A stretch of 64,000 nucleotides of DNA from NCBI GenBank assembly GCA_030386875.1, contig CM059566.1, forward strand, positions 35,686,068-35,750,067. Direction: 5' to 3'. The position numbers were made by a program, and so were the translations under genes. Shown piece by piece: positions 35,901 to 50,900 of this stretch; position 1 is the first letter of the stretch; each line of letters opens with the position of its first letter. Below the pieces are notes generated by a model. That model had not been told where the DNA came from. It searched no databases and saw only the letters and a list, made by a program, of their open reading frames with translations. The stretch is from Morinoia aosen. Its lineage: Eukaryota; Arthropoda; Malacostraca; Amphipoda; Talitridae.

Positions 35901-38900
35901 TGTTGTGCTGCGACCACCTCGTGTTGTGCTGTGAACACCTCGTGTTGTGCTGTGAACACCTCGTGTTGTGCTGTGAACACCTCGTGTTGTGCTGTGAACA
36001 CCTCGTGTTGTGCTGTGAACACCTCGTGTTGTGCTGTGAACACCTCGTGTTGTGCTGTGAACACCTCGTGTTGTGCTGTGAACACCTCGTGTTGTGCTGT
36101 GAACACCTCGTGTTGTGCTGTGAACACCTCGTGTTGTGCTGTGAACACCTCGTGTTGTGCTGTGAACACCTCGTGTTGTGCTGTGAACACCTCGTGTTGT
36201 GCTGCGAACACCTCGTGTTGTGCTGTGAACACCTCGTGTTGTGCTGTGAACACCTCGTGTTGTGCTGTGAACACCTCGTGTTGTGCTGTGAACACCTCGT
36301 GTTGTGCTGTGAACACCTCGTGTTGTGCTGTGAACACCTCGTGTTGTGCTGTGAACACCTCGTGTTGTGCTGTGAACACCTCGTGTTGTGCTGTGAACAC
36401 CTCGTGTTGTGCTGTGAACACCTCGTGTTGTGCTGTGAACACCTCGTGTTGTGCCGTGAACACCTCGTGTTGTGCTGTGAACACCTCGTGTTGTGCTGTG
36501 AACACCTCGTGTTGTGCTGTGAACACCTCGTGTTGTGCTGTGAACACCTCGTGTTGTGCTGTGAACACCTCGTGTTGTGCTGTGAACACCTCGTGTTGTG
36601 CTGTGAACACCTCGTGTTGTGCTGTGAACACCTCGTGTTGTGCTGTGAACACCTCGTGTTGTGCTGTGAACACCTCGTGTTGTGCTATGAACACCTCGTG
36701 TTGTGCTGTGAACACCTCGTGTTGTGCTGTGAACACCTCGTGTTGTGCTGTGAACACCTCGTGTTGTGCTGTGAACACCTCGTGTTCAGCTGTGAACACC
36801 TCGTGTTGTGCCGTGAACACCTCGTGTTCAGCCGTGAACACCTCGTGTTCAGCCGTGAACACCTCGTGTTCAGCCGTGAACACCTCGTGTTCAGCCGTGA
36901 ACACCTCGTGTTCAGCCGTGAACACCTCGTGTTCAGCCGTGAACACCTCGTGTTCAGCCGTGAACACCTCGTGTTCAGCCGTGAACACCTCGTGTTCAGC
37001 CGTGAACACCTCGTGTTCAGCCGTGAACACCTCGTGTTCAGCCGTGAACACCTCGTGTTCAGCCGTGAACACCTCGTGTTCAGCCGTGAACACCTCGTGT
37101 TCAGCCGTGAACACCTCGTGTTCAGCCGTGAACACCTCGTGTTCAGCCGTGAACACCTCGTGTTCAGCCGTGAACACCTCGTGTTCAGCCGTGAACACCT
37201 CGTGTTCAGCCGTGAACACCTCGTGTTCAGCCGTGAACACCTCGTGTTCAGCCGTGAACACCTCGTGTTCAGCCGTGAACACCTCGTGTTCAGCCGTGAA
37301 CACCTCGTGTTCAGCCGTGAACACCTCGTGTTCAGCCGTGAACACCTCGTGTTCAGCCGTGAACACCTCGTGTTCAGCCGTGAACACCTCGTGTTCAGCC
37401 GTGAACACCTCGTGTTCAGCCGTGAACACCTCGTGTTCAGCCGTGAACACCTCGTGTTCAGCCGTGAACACCTCGTGTTCAGCCGTGAACACCTCGTGTT
37501 CAGCTGTGAACACCTCGTGTTCAGCTGTGAAAACCTCGAGTTCAGCTGTGAACACCTCGTGTTCAGCTGTGAACACCTCGTGTTCAGCTGTGAACACCTC
37601 GTGTTCAGCTGTGAACACCTCGTGTTCAGCTGTGAACACCTCGTGTTCAGCTGTGAACACCTCGTGTTCAGCTGTGAACACCTCGTGTTCAGCTGTGAAC
37701 ACCTCGTGTTCAGCTGTGAACACCTCGTGTTCAGCTGTGAACACCTCGTGTTCGGCTGTGAACACCTCGTGTTCGGCTGTGAACACCTCGTGTTCGGCTG
37801 TGAACACCTCGTGTTCGGCTGTGAACACCTCGTGTTCGGCTGTGAACACCTCGTGTTCGGCTGTGAACACCTCGTGTTCGGCTGTGAACACCTCGTGTTC
37901 GGCTGTGAACACCTCGTGTTCGGCTGTGAACACCTCGTGTTCGGCTGTGAACACCTCGTGTTCGGCTGTGAACACCTCGTGTTCGGCTGTGAACACCTCG
38001 TGTTCGGCTGTGAACACCTCGTGTTCGGCTGTGAACACCTCGTGTTCGGCTGTGAACACCTCGTGTTCGGCTGTGAACACCTCGTGTTCGGCTGTGAACA
38101 CCTCGTGTTCGGCTGTGAACACCTCGTGTTCGGCTGTGAACACCTCGTGTTCGGCTGTGAACACCTCGTGTTCGGCTGTGAACACCTCGTGTTCGGCTGT
38201 GAACACCTCGTGTTCGGCTGTGAACACCTCGTGTTCGGCTGTGAACACCTCGTGTTCGGCTGTGAACACCTCGTGTTCGGCTGTGAACACCTCGTGTTCG
38301 GCTGTGAACACCTCGTGTTCGGCTGTGAACACCTCGTGTTCGGCTGTGAACACCTCGTGTTCGGCTGTGAACACCTCGTGTTCGGCTGTGAACACCTCGT
38401 GTTCGGCTGTGAACACCTCGTGTTCGGCTGTGAACACCTCGTGTTCGGCTGTGAACACCTCGTGTTCGGCTGTGAACACCTCGTGTTCGGCTGTGAACAC
38501 CTCGTGTTCGGCTGTGAACACCTCGTGTTCGGCTGTGAACACCTCGTGTTCGGCTGTGAACACCTCGTGTTCGGCTGTGAACACCTCGTGTTCGGCTGTG
38601 AACACCTCGTGTTCGGCTGTGAACACCTCGTGTTCGGCTGTGAACACCTCGTGTTCAGCTGTGAACTCCTCGTGTTCTGCAGTGAACACCTCGTTTTCAT
38701 TTGAAAGAGACGTTAATGGTTCGCAAATATGGTCTTTCATTTTTGTATAAATGAGATAATTAATTGCATATTTTTTAACTGAATTCTTTCCTCAGAAGTT
38801 GTTTTTCTGCTCCTCAATTTTCTCACTCAAATGGTTCCCGTTGTAAACTTCGTAGGTAACGTTACTAATGTAACTACTGATACGAAAGGCAAGTTCATTA

Positions 38901-41900
38901 TTCATATAAATTGATCCTACATTTTTTTTCGGTACATTTTTGTAATTAATTGTGGATTGATGGGTTGGAGCTTAATTCTCCTGTACTTGGTGCATGCTAA
39001 CATTTATGGTGCATTGCTAAATTCGTGGTGGTTTGCGGTGTCTACTATCATTTTTTTGATTAAGGCATATTTTTGTACTTTCGATGTAGATTCAATTTTA
39101 AACATCGCTTAAGAAAATTATCCTCATATATGATGTTTATATCCCATCATCAAAGCGAAACACATTTTCAAATTTGTGACGCATTTTTAAATTTCTGATA
39201 CATTTGTACATAATTATCAATGAATTAAAAGCTTGAACTATAATTAGAACTTTTAATATAGAGAGTCAGTTCAACTTCGCAAATCATTTCTATTTTAATA
39301 TATTTTTCGACATTCACAACCCATTTATGAATTTAGTGCCCATTTTTCATGGCCAATTTATAAATATACTGCCCACATCTTCTTACGAACGACCTATTAC
39401 ATTTATTTTATTTATTTATATTGCATTTATATTTAAGTTCATATAGTGCATATTACGTGTGATCTATTTACTAATAACCTATTTACTTACAATTTACTAT
39501 CATATGACTTGTTCACACGACCTACCCTCACACGACCTACCCTCACACGACCTACCCTCACACACGACCTACCCTCACACACGACCTACCCTCACACACG
39601 ACCTACCCTCGCACACGACCTACCCTCACACACGACCTACCCTCACACACGACCTACCCTCACACACGACCTACCCTCACACACGACCTACCCTCACACA
39701 CGACCTACCCTCACACACGACCTACCCTCACACACGACCTACCCTCACACACGACCTACCCTCACACACGACCTACCCTCACAAACGACCTACCCTCACA
39801 CACACGACCTACCCTCACACACACGACATACCCTCACACACACGACCTACCCTCACACACACGACCTACCCTCACACACACGACCTACCCTCACACACAC
39901 GACCTACCCTCACACACACGACCTACCCTCACACACGACCTACCCTCACACACGACCTACCCTCACACACACGACCTACCCTCACACACACGACCTACCC
40001 TCACACACACGACCTACCCTCACACACACGACCTACCCTCACACACACGACCTACCCTCACACACACGACCTACCCTCACACACACGACCTACCCTCACA
40101 CACACGACCTACCCTCACACACACGACCTACCCTCACACACACGACCTACCCTCACACACACGACCTACCCTCACACACACGACCTACCCTCACACACAC
40201 GACCTACCCTCACACACACGATCTACCCTCACACACACGATCTACCCTCACACACGATCTACCCTCACACACGACCTACCCTCACAAACGACCTACCCTC
40301 ACAAACGACCTACCCTCACACACACGACCTACCCTCACACACACGACCTACCCTCACACACACGACCTACCCTCACACACACGACCTACCCTCACACACA
40401 CGACCTACCCTCACACACACGACCTACCCTCACACACATACGACCTACCCTCACACACATACGACCTACCCTCACACACACGACCTACCCTCACACACAC
40501 GACCTACCCTCACACACACGACCTACCCTCACACACATGACCTACCCTCACACACACGACCTACCCTCACACACACGACCTACCCTCACACACGACCTAC
40601 CCTCACACACGACCTACCCTCACACACGACCTACCATCACACACACGACCTACCCTCACACACACGACCTACCCTCACACACACGACCTACCCTCACACA
40701 CGACCTACCCTCACACACGACCTACCCTCACACACACGACCTACCCTCACACACATGACCTACCCTCACACACACGACCTACCCTCACACACACGACCTA
40801 CCCTCACACACACGACCTACCCTCACACACGACCTACCCTCACACACGACCTACCCTCACACACGACCTACCCTCACACACACAACCTACCCTCACACAC
40901 ACGACCTACCCTCACACACATACGACCTACCCTCACACACATACGACCTACCCTCACACACACGACCTACCCTCACACACACGACCTACCCTCACACACA
41001 CGACCTACCCTCACACACATGACCTACCCTCACACACACGACCTACCCTCACACACACGACCTACCCTCACACACGACCTACCCTCACACACGACCTACC
41101 CTCACACACGACCTACCCTCACACACGACCTACCCTCACACACACGACCTACCCTCACACACACGACCTACCCTCACACACATACGACCTACCCTCACAC
41201 ACATACGACCTACCCTCACACACACGACCTACCCTCACACACACGACCTACCCTCACACACACGACCTACCCTCACACACATGACCTACCCTCACACACA
41301 CGACCTACCCTCACACACACGACCTACCCTCACACACACGACCTACCCTCACACACATACGACCTACCCTCACACACACGACCTACCCTCACACACACGA
41401 CCTACCCTCACACACACGACCTACCCTCACACACACGACCTACCCTCACACACACGACCTACCCTCACACACGACCTACCCTCACACACACGACCTACCC
41501 TCACACACACGACCTACCCTCACACACACGACCTACCCTCACACACACGACCTACCCTCACACACATACGACCTACCCTCACACACATACGACCTACCCT
41601 CACACACATACGACCTACCCTCACACACATACGACCTACCCTCACACACACGACCTACCCTCACACACACGACCTACCCTCACACACACGACCTACCCTC
41701 ACACACACGACCTACCCTCACACACACGACCTACCCTCACACACACGACCTACCCTCACACACACGACCTACCCTCACACACACACGACCTACCCTCACA
41801 CACATACGACCTACCCTCACACACACGACCTACCCTCACACACACGACCTACCCTCACACACACGACCTACCCTCACACACATGACCTACCCTCACACAC

Positions 41901-44900
41901 ATACGACCTACCCTCACACACACGACCTACCCTCACACACGACCTACCCTCACACACACGACCTACCCTCACACACATGACCTACCCTCACACACACGAC
42001 CTACCCTCACACACACGACCTACCCTCACACACGACCTACCCTCACACACGACCTACCCTCACACACGACCTACCCTCACACACGACCTACCCTCACACA
42101 CACGACCTACCCTCACACACACGACCTACCCTCACACACACGACCTACCCTCACACACACGACCTACCCTCACACGAGCCACTCCACAGGGCCAGAAGGG
42201 AGACTCAGGCGGCGACGGGCAGCCCGGCCGGCGCGGTCTGCGGGGCCTCATGGGACAGCCTGGCCCGCGGGGACCCCCTGGGCCTCCTGGAAGTAAGCTG
42301 GGCCCAGACGCGCCTTGGCCTCGTAGGCACAGGATCTAGCTTGTCTTATCTCGGGACTAGAATCTAGGGACTAGACTATCGGTTCTTAACCTGTAGAGAA
42401 TGTGCATTTGTTTCCACCTACAAAAAAATCGATAGTATTTCAAAATCTAATACATTACATACAAATGTTGGCTTGCGTTACAAATCACAACCATTTACAG
42501 ACTGTTCTACGGCGTCTGGTTCGTCTTTTTTAGAGCCAGTGTCTAGTTTTGTGCCTGTGTGAGACAGCATCTAGTTTCCATGCTTTTATAACTACGTCCA
42601 AATCATCTTTTATCGCAATCATCTGTTACGTCATTTTTTTCACAGTTCGTTCCTTATTAGGCTTTTTGTATTATGGCATCTAGTTTGTCCTATCATTTTG
42701 GCAAAATATGGTAAGTCCATTTTGAAACTGCATGTTTTATGATTTTTTTTAGAACAGCGGATACATCGTTTGCTACGTGCTAATGTAGATCAATTACGCA
42801 GCATTTTCAAGTTCTTAGCAAGTTACATTTGTGTAACATATACCAAACTTAAATACTCATGATCTCATACATCGTGAAAAATAAGTGTGTGCTAAAATTT
42901 TACTGCCAACAGCACACATTATTAAGCACATATGACTATTGTTATGTATACATTGTTATAGAACCAACAGTGTACATTATTAAACAAATATGACTATTGT
43001 CATCCATTGTTACTGTGCCAACAGCGTACATTATTAAACAAATATGATTATTGCCATTCAATTGAAAAGAGTAATTGAGGAAATTTTGCAATTTGCAGGC
43101 ATCGAAGGTTTCGACGGGGACGTGGGGGGCATCAAGGGCCAGAAGGGGGACCAGGGCCCACCTGGCCCACCTGGGCCCGGCGCCGTGGGGGGCATGGGCC
43201 GTGGGGCCACCTATGTGGACGGGGGCCTCTTTGGCATCGTGGTGAGCGCCCTGTGCTGATGTGTGTGCGCTGTGGTGTGCGATCAGCGTAAAATTTAATT
43301 TTAACGTGAGCTGTGTTGTGATAACTCATGTGCGCTGTGATGTGCTAATGAATGTGATATGTGCAGTGTGCTAAGCGTAAAATTGAATTTTGAGGTTAGA
43401 TGTGCGCTCTGATGTGCCAGCTCTTGTGAGATGTGACGTGCTCATTGATGTGAGATGTGAGTTGTGATGTGTGAGAATAAAATTGTAATGTAAGATGTGC
43501 GCTGTGATAAGTACTAAATTACTAATCAATGCTGGAAATACTTTGTGATGAGCATTAACTTGCTTTTATTATCGTCAAAAAGTAGCATTGAGAAATAGTC
43601 AATACGTTAATTTGATTTATGCGTTGCCGCTTGGAGTAAGTGAATTAGTATTAGATTTGAGTTGTGATCGCTTGATAATTAATAATTAATAATAAAACTA
43701 CCTCACAGAGGCCATGAATATTTTCATGATATGGTGTCCACTTTAGGAAAAGCAGTCACCGCGTCATTTTAATTATGGAACTTGATTGACTCTGCCGAAT
43801 CTAATTCAAAAGAGAAATAAAAGGCGTGTTTCTACGGGTGTTACATCTTTTTAAATGTTACTAAGGCAGCATAACAATTTTGCGGCGTTTTCTGTACAGC
43901 GATAAGATATTCTTTTAAAAAAATTTAAACAATTTTTTTGACCAAAAATGAGCAAGGTATAAAGTTCAAACGGTAATGATATTGCTGCAAATTGGAATGT
44001 AAGTGGTTTTAAAGTTTTTTAGATGATGTATCAAGGCCACCAGCAAGCTTTACTTGCTGAAACGAGAGGATTTTCCCAATAGAAAACTGAAGCTCAAAAT
44101 ATTTTATATATAAAAATATATTATATATAAAAATATAATATATATAGAAATATTTTAAAAAGGCGGGACCGCAAAAAAAGCCAGGCTTAAACAGCGTCTT
44201 TTCATCAGAATTTTTCAAAATAAAACTTGCGCAAACATCAGCCACCATTTCCCGGTGTAAGAACAACAAATTGCCCAAATAAAATTAAAGATCCAAATAA
44301 TTTAAATCTGACGCAGGCGCGTCCGCGTAAGAAGCCAGGCTTCAACGGCGGCTTCGGCGGGGACGAGAACGGAGACGCTGGGGCCGACGGTGGGGTCGCT
44401 GTGATGGGCCCGCCTGGCCCACCTGGTCCCATGGGGCCTCGGGGACCCCCTGGGCCCCCCGGTCCCCCTGGCGGCGGGTCGTCCTACTCTGAGCCCAACA
44501 TGATGCCTGTCCCTGGGCCCCCTGGGCCACCTGGCGAGCGGGTACGGGACTTGGGACAGCCCCACGTTCATACATGGGACAGCTGGGCCCACGTACATAC
44601 ATGGGACAGCTGGTTCCACGTACATACATAGGACAGCTGGTTCCACGTATATACATGGGACAGCTGGTCCCACATGCGTACATGGGACAGCTGGACCCAT
44701 GTACAATTGTTGAACATGGGACAGCTGGGTTATACACGAAATCGTGCAAGGGAAGAAATGATCAGGGTTAAGTAATTATAGCATTTCATCATCCTATAAA
44801 TAAGAAGTTTGGTTATGCACAAGATTGGAGTCATTGAGCAATGATAGCGTTGACTAAGCACAATATTGCATCGCATCGAAAACCTAGGGTTCTATGGTGC

Positions 44901-47900
44901 AAAATATGGCAGCAATTTCAGAATGACTAGGTTGATTGTTCATAATCTCTGTCAGTCATTAAAAAATCTGTGATAGGCCTAGTATCAAATGAAGCTAATG
45001 AATAAAAAGTAATTGTTAACTATTGCAGCAGGTAATGAAATACATTGAATATGCACAGTATTGTATCAGATGACAAATAATATCGATGATTATATACAAT
45101 ATTCAACAAGTTCATAATATAAATAACACAGATGATTCTCTGGAATAGTGGGCTAGTTTCTTAACAATGTTGAATATGTGAAAGATTTTATACCTTAACA
45201 AAAACGATGATCACTTACGTACAACCTAGTACAAGTTGAATGAACTTGATGATTATGTTTAATATTGCCTCACTAAAGTAAAGGGGCAATCGGTCGAACA
45301 TTGTCAATATACGCAAATTTGGATAATCTCATAAAACTTTTTATCCGTATAGACTACGCGCTTCAGCCCCTCAATCAACACTTGCAGCTCCTCAATTAAC
45401 CAATTTTTCCTTCTTTTCCAGGGCGCACCCGGCATCCCAGGTACGTTGGGTCTAGCCGCTCTCCCTCACTGCTGTACTTCTCTGTAGGACTGTGAATGAA
45501 CCGAAGTGGAGCATGGTGGTAGTGAACCATGCATACTGAACTATACTAAACCAGACAATGAACCATATTTATAGTGTACCATCCTGAACTGAAGCTATAA
45601 TGAAGCCTTTGAGCCGTATTGAGCTATAATGAACCATCGTAAACCATGATGAACCAAGATAAACTAAAGTGAACCATCCTGAACCACAATAAAATAAAAT
45701 GAACTATGGTGAACCATCGAATATGTGTTGTTTTCGTGCTGCGAAGAAATAGCTTGTGAATTTTTTTACCTTTTGTTATTAATATTATTATTTAATTGAG
45801 TTATTAGAATTTAACTGAATTTTATTTTAAAATAAAAATAAATTCATGCATTTAAAAAAACGACATCGTGTTGTAAGCAAAAATCTCTGGTATGTTTCAA
45901 ATTCTTCATTTTTACAGGTGGAAGCGGCAACGATGGAAGCTTCGGCCTCCCCCTGACCACCTCTTCCACCATCACCTTCACTTCCCGCACTTCCATGATC
46001 CAGGTACCGCTTCCACTACCAATTTCAGTAGGATGGTTATTCGTTAAGCATCACTTTTACCTCAAAAACTTCCATGATTCAGTTACCGCTTCCATTTTTT
46101 AATTTGAGGAGGATAACTCTTATTTACGCATCACTTTTACCTCAGGCACCCCCATGAGTCATGAGCACTTATTCATCTTCTAATCAACAGGAGATTGGCC
46201 CTTCTCTATGAATGAGTTATGTCTCAATGCACTCATCAGATGAAATTCTCATTTATTTTAAGATGAAATTCTCATTTATTTTAATTGCCATCATGAGGAT
46301 AACAATATTTTATGCACGAGTTCAATCTCAATGTAAATTTCTACTGAGAACCGCTATGACTTCTACTATTTATTATTGATATAATTCTTTTCTTATCGAA
46401 TCCCGTAACCTTAGGCTATTCTACATAGCCACCTACTTAAACGTTAATTTTATTTTATATTTTGATTTTCTTTCTTTTTTCTACGTGAATTGCATGAAAG
46501 AGATCAGTTTAAACAGATTCTTTTAAGCTTGGAGTTTGACAATATACATGTAGTTATGTCTTTAATTTGATTTTTTGTTTATTAATTCGCAGCTCCATAC
46601 GTGATGAAGGGCCTAGACTTAAAACGCACGCGTTTAATATTTTTTAATATTCGTTAATATTTGTGAATATTTTTTACTATTTGTTAATATTTTTTTATGT
46701 AACTCGTAGCGCAGAAAATACGTCCCCAAATTTTATTCGCTTCATATACTCAACAACTCGTGCATGAATCTCATCACAAAAATAGTTTATCACTTTTTTT
46801 ATTGATTTCTATAATTTGACTTGAGTGCTGCAAAAATATAGTAATTCAATTAATTAATACAGTATTTCACTGTCAAAAGCCAGGTCATGTTTTCAGGACA
46901 CGTGGCGCTTGTTATAGCATGTTTTGTTTTCTTTCAGTTAATTTAAGTTTTGCAAGAATATCTGTAATTTATTCAGTATATCAACATGTGACGTAAGATC
47001 TCGTTAACACACGTATAACAGCGATGGCTCAAATGCAACTCATATCAACATGTGACGTAAGATTTTGTAAACCCATTAAAAACAGAAAGCTCAAATATAA
47101 CTCATACATCATAACAACACGTGACGTCAGATTTTGTTAACACGCGTTAAACAGCGAAAGCTCAAATGCAACACATATGAAGATGTGACGTAAGACTCCG
47201 TTAATCCACGGCACCTTACGCCCGCCAGGACTGGTCGTCGTACTCGGTGGGGGCGCTGGCGTACGTTGTGGCGGACGACTCCATGTTCGTGAGGACGTCA
47301 CGTGGCTGGCGGGAGGTTATGGTGAGGTGCCTTGTGTTGGTGTTCTGTGCTGCATTCTCTGGTGATCCTGTGCTTCATTATCTGGGGATCCTGTGCTTCA
47401 TTCTCTTGTGATCTTGTGCTGCATTCTCTGGTGATCCTGTGCTTGTGCTTCATTTCCTGGGAATTCTGTGCTTCATTTTCAAAGGGCATTAGGATGAAAG
47501 ATTACCACGTTTCTTGCAGTGTGTTAAACTGAAGTTCAATATTTAATTCAAAGTTATAGTCAATTGGCGTCAGCAATTTTCAAATAGCAAATATTTACTG
47601 GAGTGTGCCTTTAGTATTTATAAAAATTAAGTTATTGACCGGAAGTCAGCCGGCAGTCATTATGACAATCTCCTCAGTGACCACCGGTGGGTCCCTTAGC
47701 ATGAAACGTGTTGACTGAAGTAAAAAAAATCAAAGGCATCCCGCACAACACAAATCAACTCCTGAAACTTATTGGGAGAAATTCCATGACATCCCTCACA
47801 GCAGTTCGAAAAACTGAATTTCTGAATAAATAATGTAGGATTAAATCCAAGGCATGCCACTCAACACTCGGCAACGATTAACTCCGCGAATTTTAAAGCT

Positions 47901-50900
47901 GTGAAAATCCAAAGATGTACCGCGGAACTCTGTATAAGAATAATATCTTGGAAACCTACGTACGTAGCAACTCCAAGTAACACCACGCAACGTTCGAAGT
48001 AACTCCTAGAAAAGTAACGTGTAAAGGTAGAAATATTAAATTACATATTAGTGTAATTATATAATATTACCAAGTAATGTAATTCTATAATATTACAAAG
48101 GAATTTAATGTTTCGCCCTTTTTCCCTTTCCTATTTCAAGATTAAAAATTTCATCAAAGTCATATAACATTCCCTCCTTTTCTCCTTCCCCATTTCAAGC
48201 TTAAAGATTACTTCATTTGTCACAGCTCGGCACGGTACTCACCCACTCCTCAGAAGACCAGGGCCCCATCAGGCCGCTGTCGCCTCCGGTGGAGACGATC
48301 CCTGAGGTGCTGCACGGCACCAGGAGGAACCGACCTTCTTGGGTGAGGCGGCGTCTGTTCTAGGCTAGGGAATTTGTGCTTTTGGGTTCGAGTGTACAAT
48401 ATTTGATGTTAAGTGTAGGCTGTCGTTTTGCGCCGTTAGACTTTTGGGTTCGGGTGTACAATTATTGCTGTTAAGTGAAGGCTGTCATTTTGCGGCGCCT
48501 AGGCTTTTGAGTTTGGGTGAACAATATTTGATGTTAAGTGAAGTCTATCATTTTGGGCGTTTAGATTTTTGTGTTCGGGCTTACAATAATTGCTGTTGAG
48601 TGAAGGCTGTCTAGGGTTCTTGAAACCGTTGTCGAATCATGTGGAGACGATACCTGAGGTGCTACGTGGCATACGGAGGAACTGACCTTCTTGGGTGAGT
48701 CAGAAGGTTTGTCTAGTTTATGCCCTGGGGATTGGCGCCTCCAAGGGGAAAGTTCGGTTATCTCAACTATAGAAAGTCCTCCGGGACTTGCATCTGTCGA
48801 GCCCTCTTTGCTTCTCTTCGTTTTGACCCTTAACAGCCCCACGTGCCAAATATGGCACACTCTCTAAGAATGATAAAAAAAAATTCTCTTCGAATTCGTG
48901 CTCTAATGTAATTTTCAGAGCTTTCCGCTGGATGTCAGTTCCGTCCCCATTGTAATGTTGGTGATAACCTGATGCCAGCTTCAGTCTAATGACAGTGGTT
49001 GTGATATTGGGATATGAGTAAAAAAATTGTACTGAAATGGGTTGAAGCCTTCTTCGCTATCTCTTCTTCGTCGTTTCTCCCTCTGGTTTCATCACTCGCT
49101 TTTTCTATGCCCAGGGTATCGTGTGCATAGGCTAGTGAACTTAGGCTTTTGAATTCGGGTTTTCAAATACTGCTGTTAACACGTTAACTACCATGTGAGC
49201 CATCGGTGGTACAGAGTGGAAATTATTATTCTAGAAATTAGACTAGTGCTTTCCATGAGTGATTCGAATGTATTCTAATTTTACACACGTAGGTTTCCTT
49301 GAATAGTCACATTTATCTCATAAAAAACGGTATTTCTCTCTTTTGTTACTAATATTACACAATTATTTTACAAGGCATCAAATAACTTTCTATAACAAAA
49401 ACGAAAATACAATTACTCGATTATTCTCAACCGTTCATAAATGTTTAAAATATGTTTCTAATCGTCTACTATGACAGAAACGATTGCTTTTGTTACGTTG
49501 CTCGTGAAACTAAGATAGAGCTTCCACATTGGCTTCAATCTGAGTACAACTTGGCAATCGTCTGGCTCATTCGCAAAATTACTGAAAATATTTTCCAATT
49601 ATTCATTATTTCTTATCCACATGCTGGTGTGTGACTGCGTTTACTATCTAAATGATTGATAATTATCAATGATTGAAAACTATCAATCATGCTGACCTCA
49701 ATTATTATAATTATTGAAATCTCTCTAATACTATCAGTCATTGATAAATAATATCAAATTTCGCTTTTCCAGCAATCCAACCAGTGGGGAGACCCGATGG
49801 TGCGAGCAAACGACGTGAGTTTGAGATGTGAAACTGAGCAGATGTTCAATGGTTATTTGCATTATTCTCAATGTATAAATACTGCACAGAATGGGTAATA
49901 GGTTTAGGTTAGTTAGTGTCTGTCCTTTGCTATAAGGACTGGTGCTCCCCGGGGGATACTGTTAGGCTACTGTGGCAATAGATAGGCTTTCGGGACGTCT
50001 AGTTTTCGTGCCCACTTTGCTTCTTATAATGTTCATGCCTTTTTTGCTATTTCTTCTTTGTCATTTACTCCTCTTTCTTCCTAACTTGCTGTTCCTATAT
50101 GCATTGGGCATATTTTGCGCAAGGACACATGCATTACGCATTGGTCCCCCGTTTTCAATAGTTTATACTAAATGGTCCTTATTCCCCGTTCTCGTGCAAT
50201 CACTTTTGTTGTCGCTAGGTTCCTGCGGTAATTTTACAGTACTGTGTAATTACTGTATAATTTAGGTTGAATCTGAGATTGTAATTTGCAGAATTCACTA
50301 TTGGTTTTAATTACAGGCTCCATAATGCATAAATACATGAATAAATTTGAATTTAGGATTAGATTCTACTACATTAACGTCTGCATACAGAATTTAACCT
50401 GATTGCCTCTTCGCAGGGCTAGTTTACGTTTATATTCCCGATAGAATGTATTTTCTTACACTTAAAGCCCTTTCTTCACCATACGCAAGCCAAACCTTCA
50501 TTCATACTGCACGCATCACATTTTTGTTGAAATTATGACCTGTGAGTACTTTACTGTGATCTAGCGGATTCATGAGGCATTCATCGTAGGTTTATATTTC
50601 GCGGATGCCAGTACATTTTTCGCAATCATCCTTGTGCTGTGACGAGAGAGGCAAACTCGATTATTTTTCCACGTTTTCTTTATTATTTCCTCAGAGGAGA
50701 CCAAATCAGTGGAGCCAACCCAACGCGCACGAGCAGCAGGTAATACCACATCAGTAGCTTGCCCGGAAGATAGGTAGCCAGTTGTCTGAGTGTCGCGTGC
50801 TCTTCATTAATACAATTATTGAATTTTCGGGACCAGGGCAAATAGCGAAAGCGACAGGGCAAATAGGCAGCACATGTTCAGACTCTCTTTTTACATCTCA

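Noticed and set aside
35249-38750. ORFs of 1,163, 1,072, 1,061 and 671 codons on both strands
   Set aside because: They are translations of a 21-bp tandem repeat lying in an intron. No start context, no unique sequence and no family match.
39446-42339. ORFs of up to 808 codons rich in [13 protein letters not shown]
   Set aside because: By-products of the CA-rich array. Only the last part overlaps a real exon (exon 10), which is entered by splicing at 42190.
44302-44749. Minus-strand ORFs of 134-135 codons over exon 12
   Set aside because: Antisense shadow of GC-rich collagen codons. The sense frame has Gly-X-Y and splice borders.
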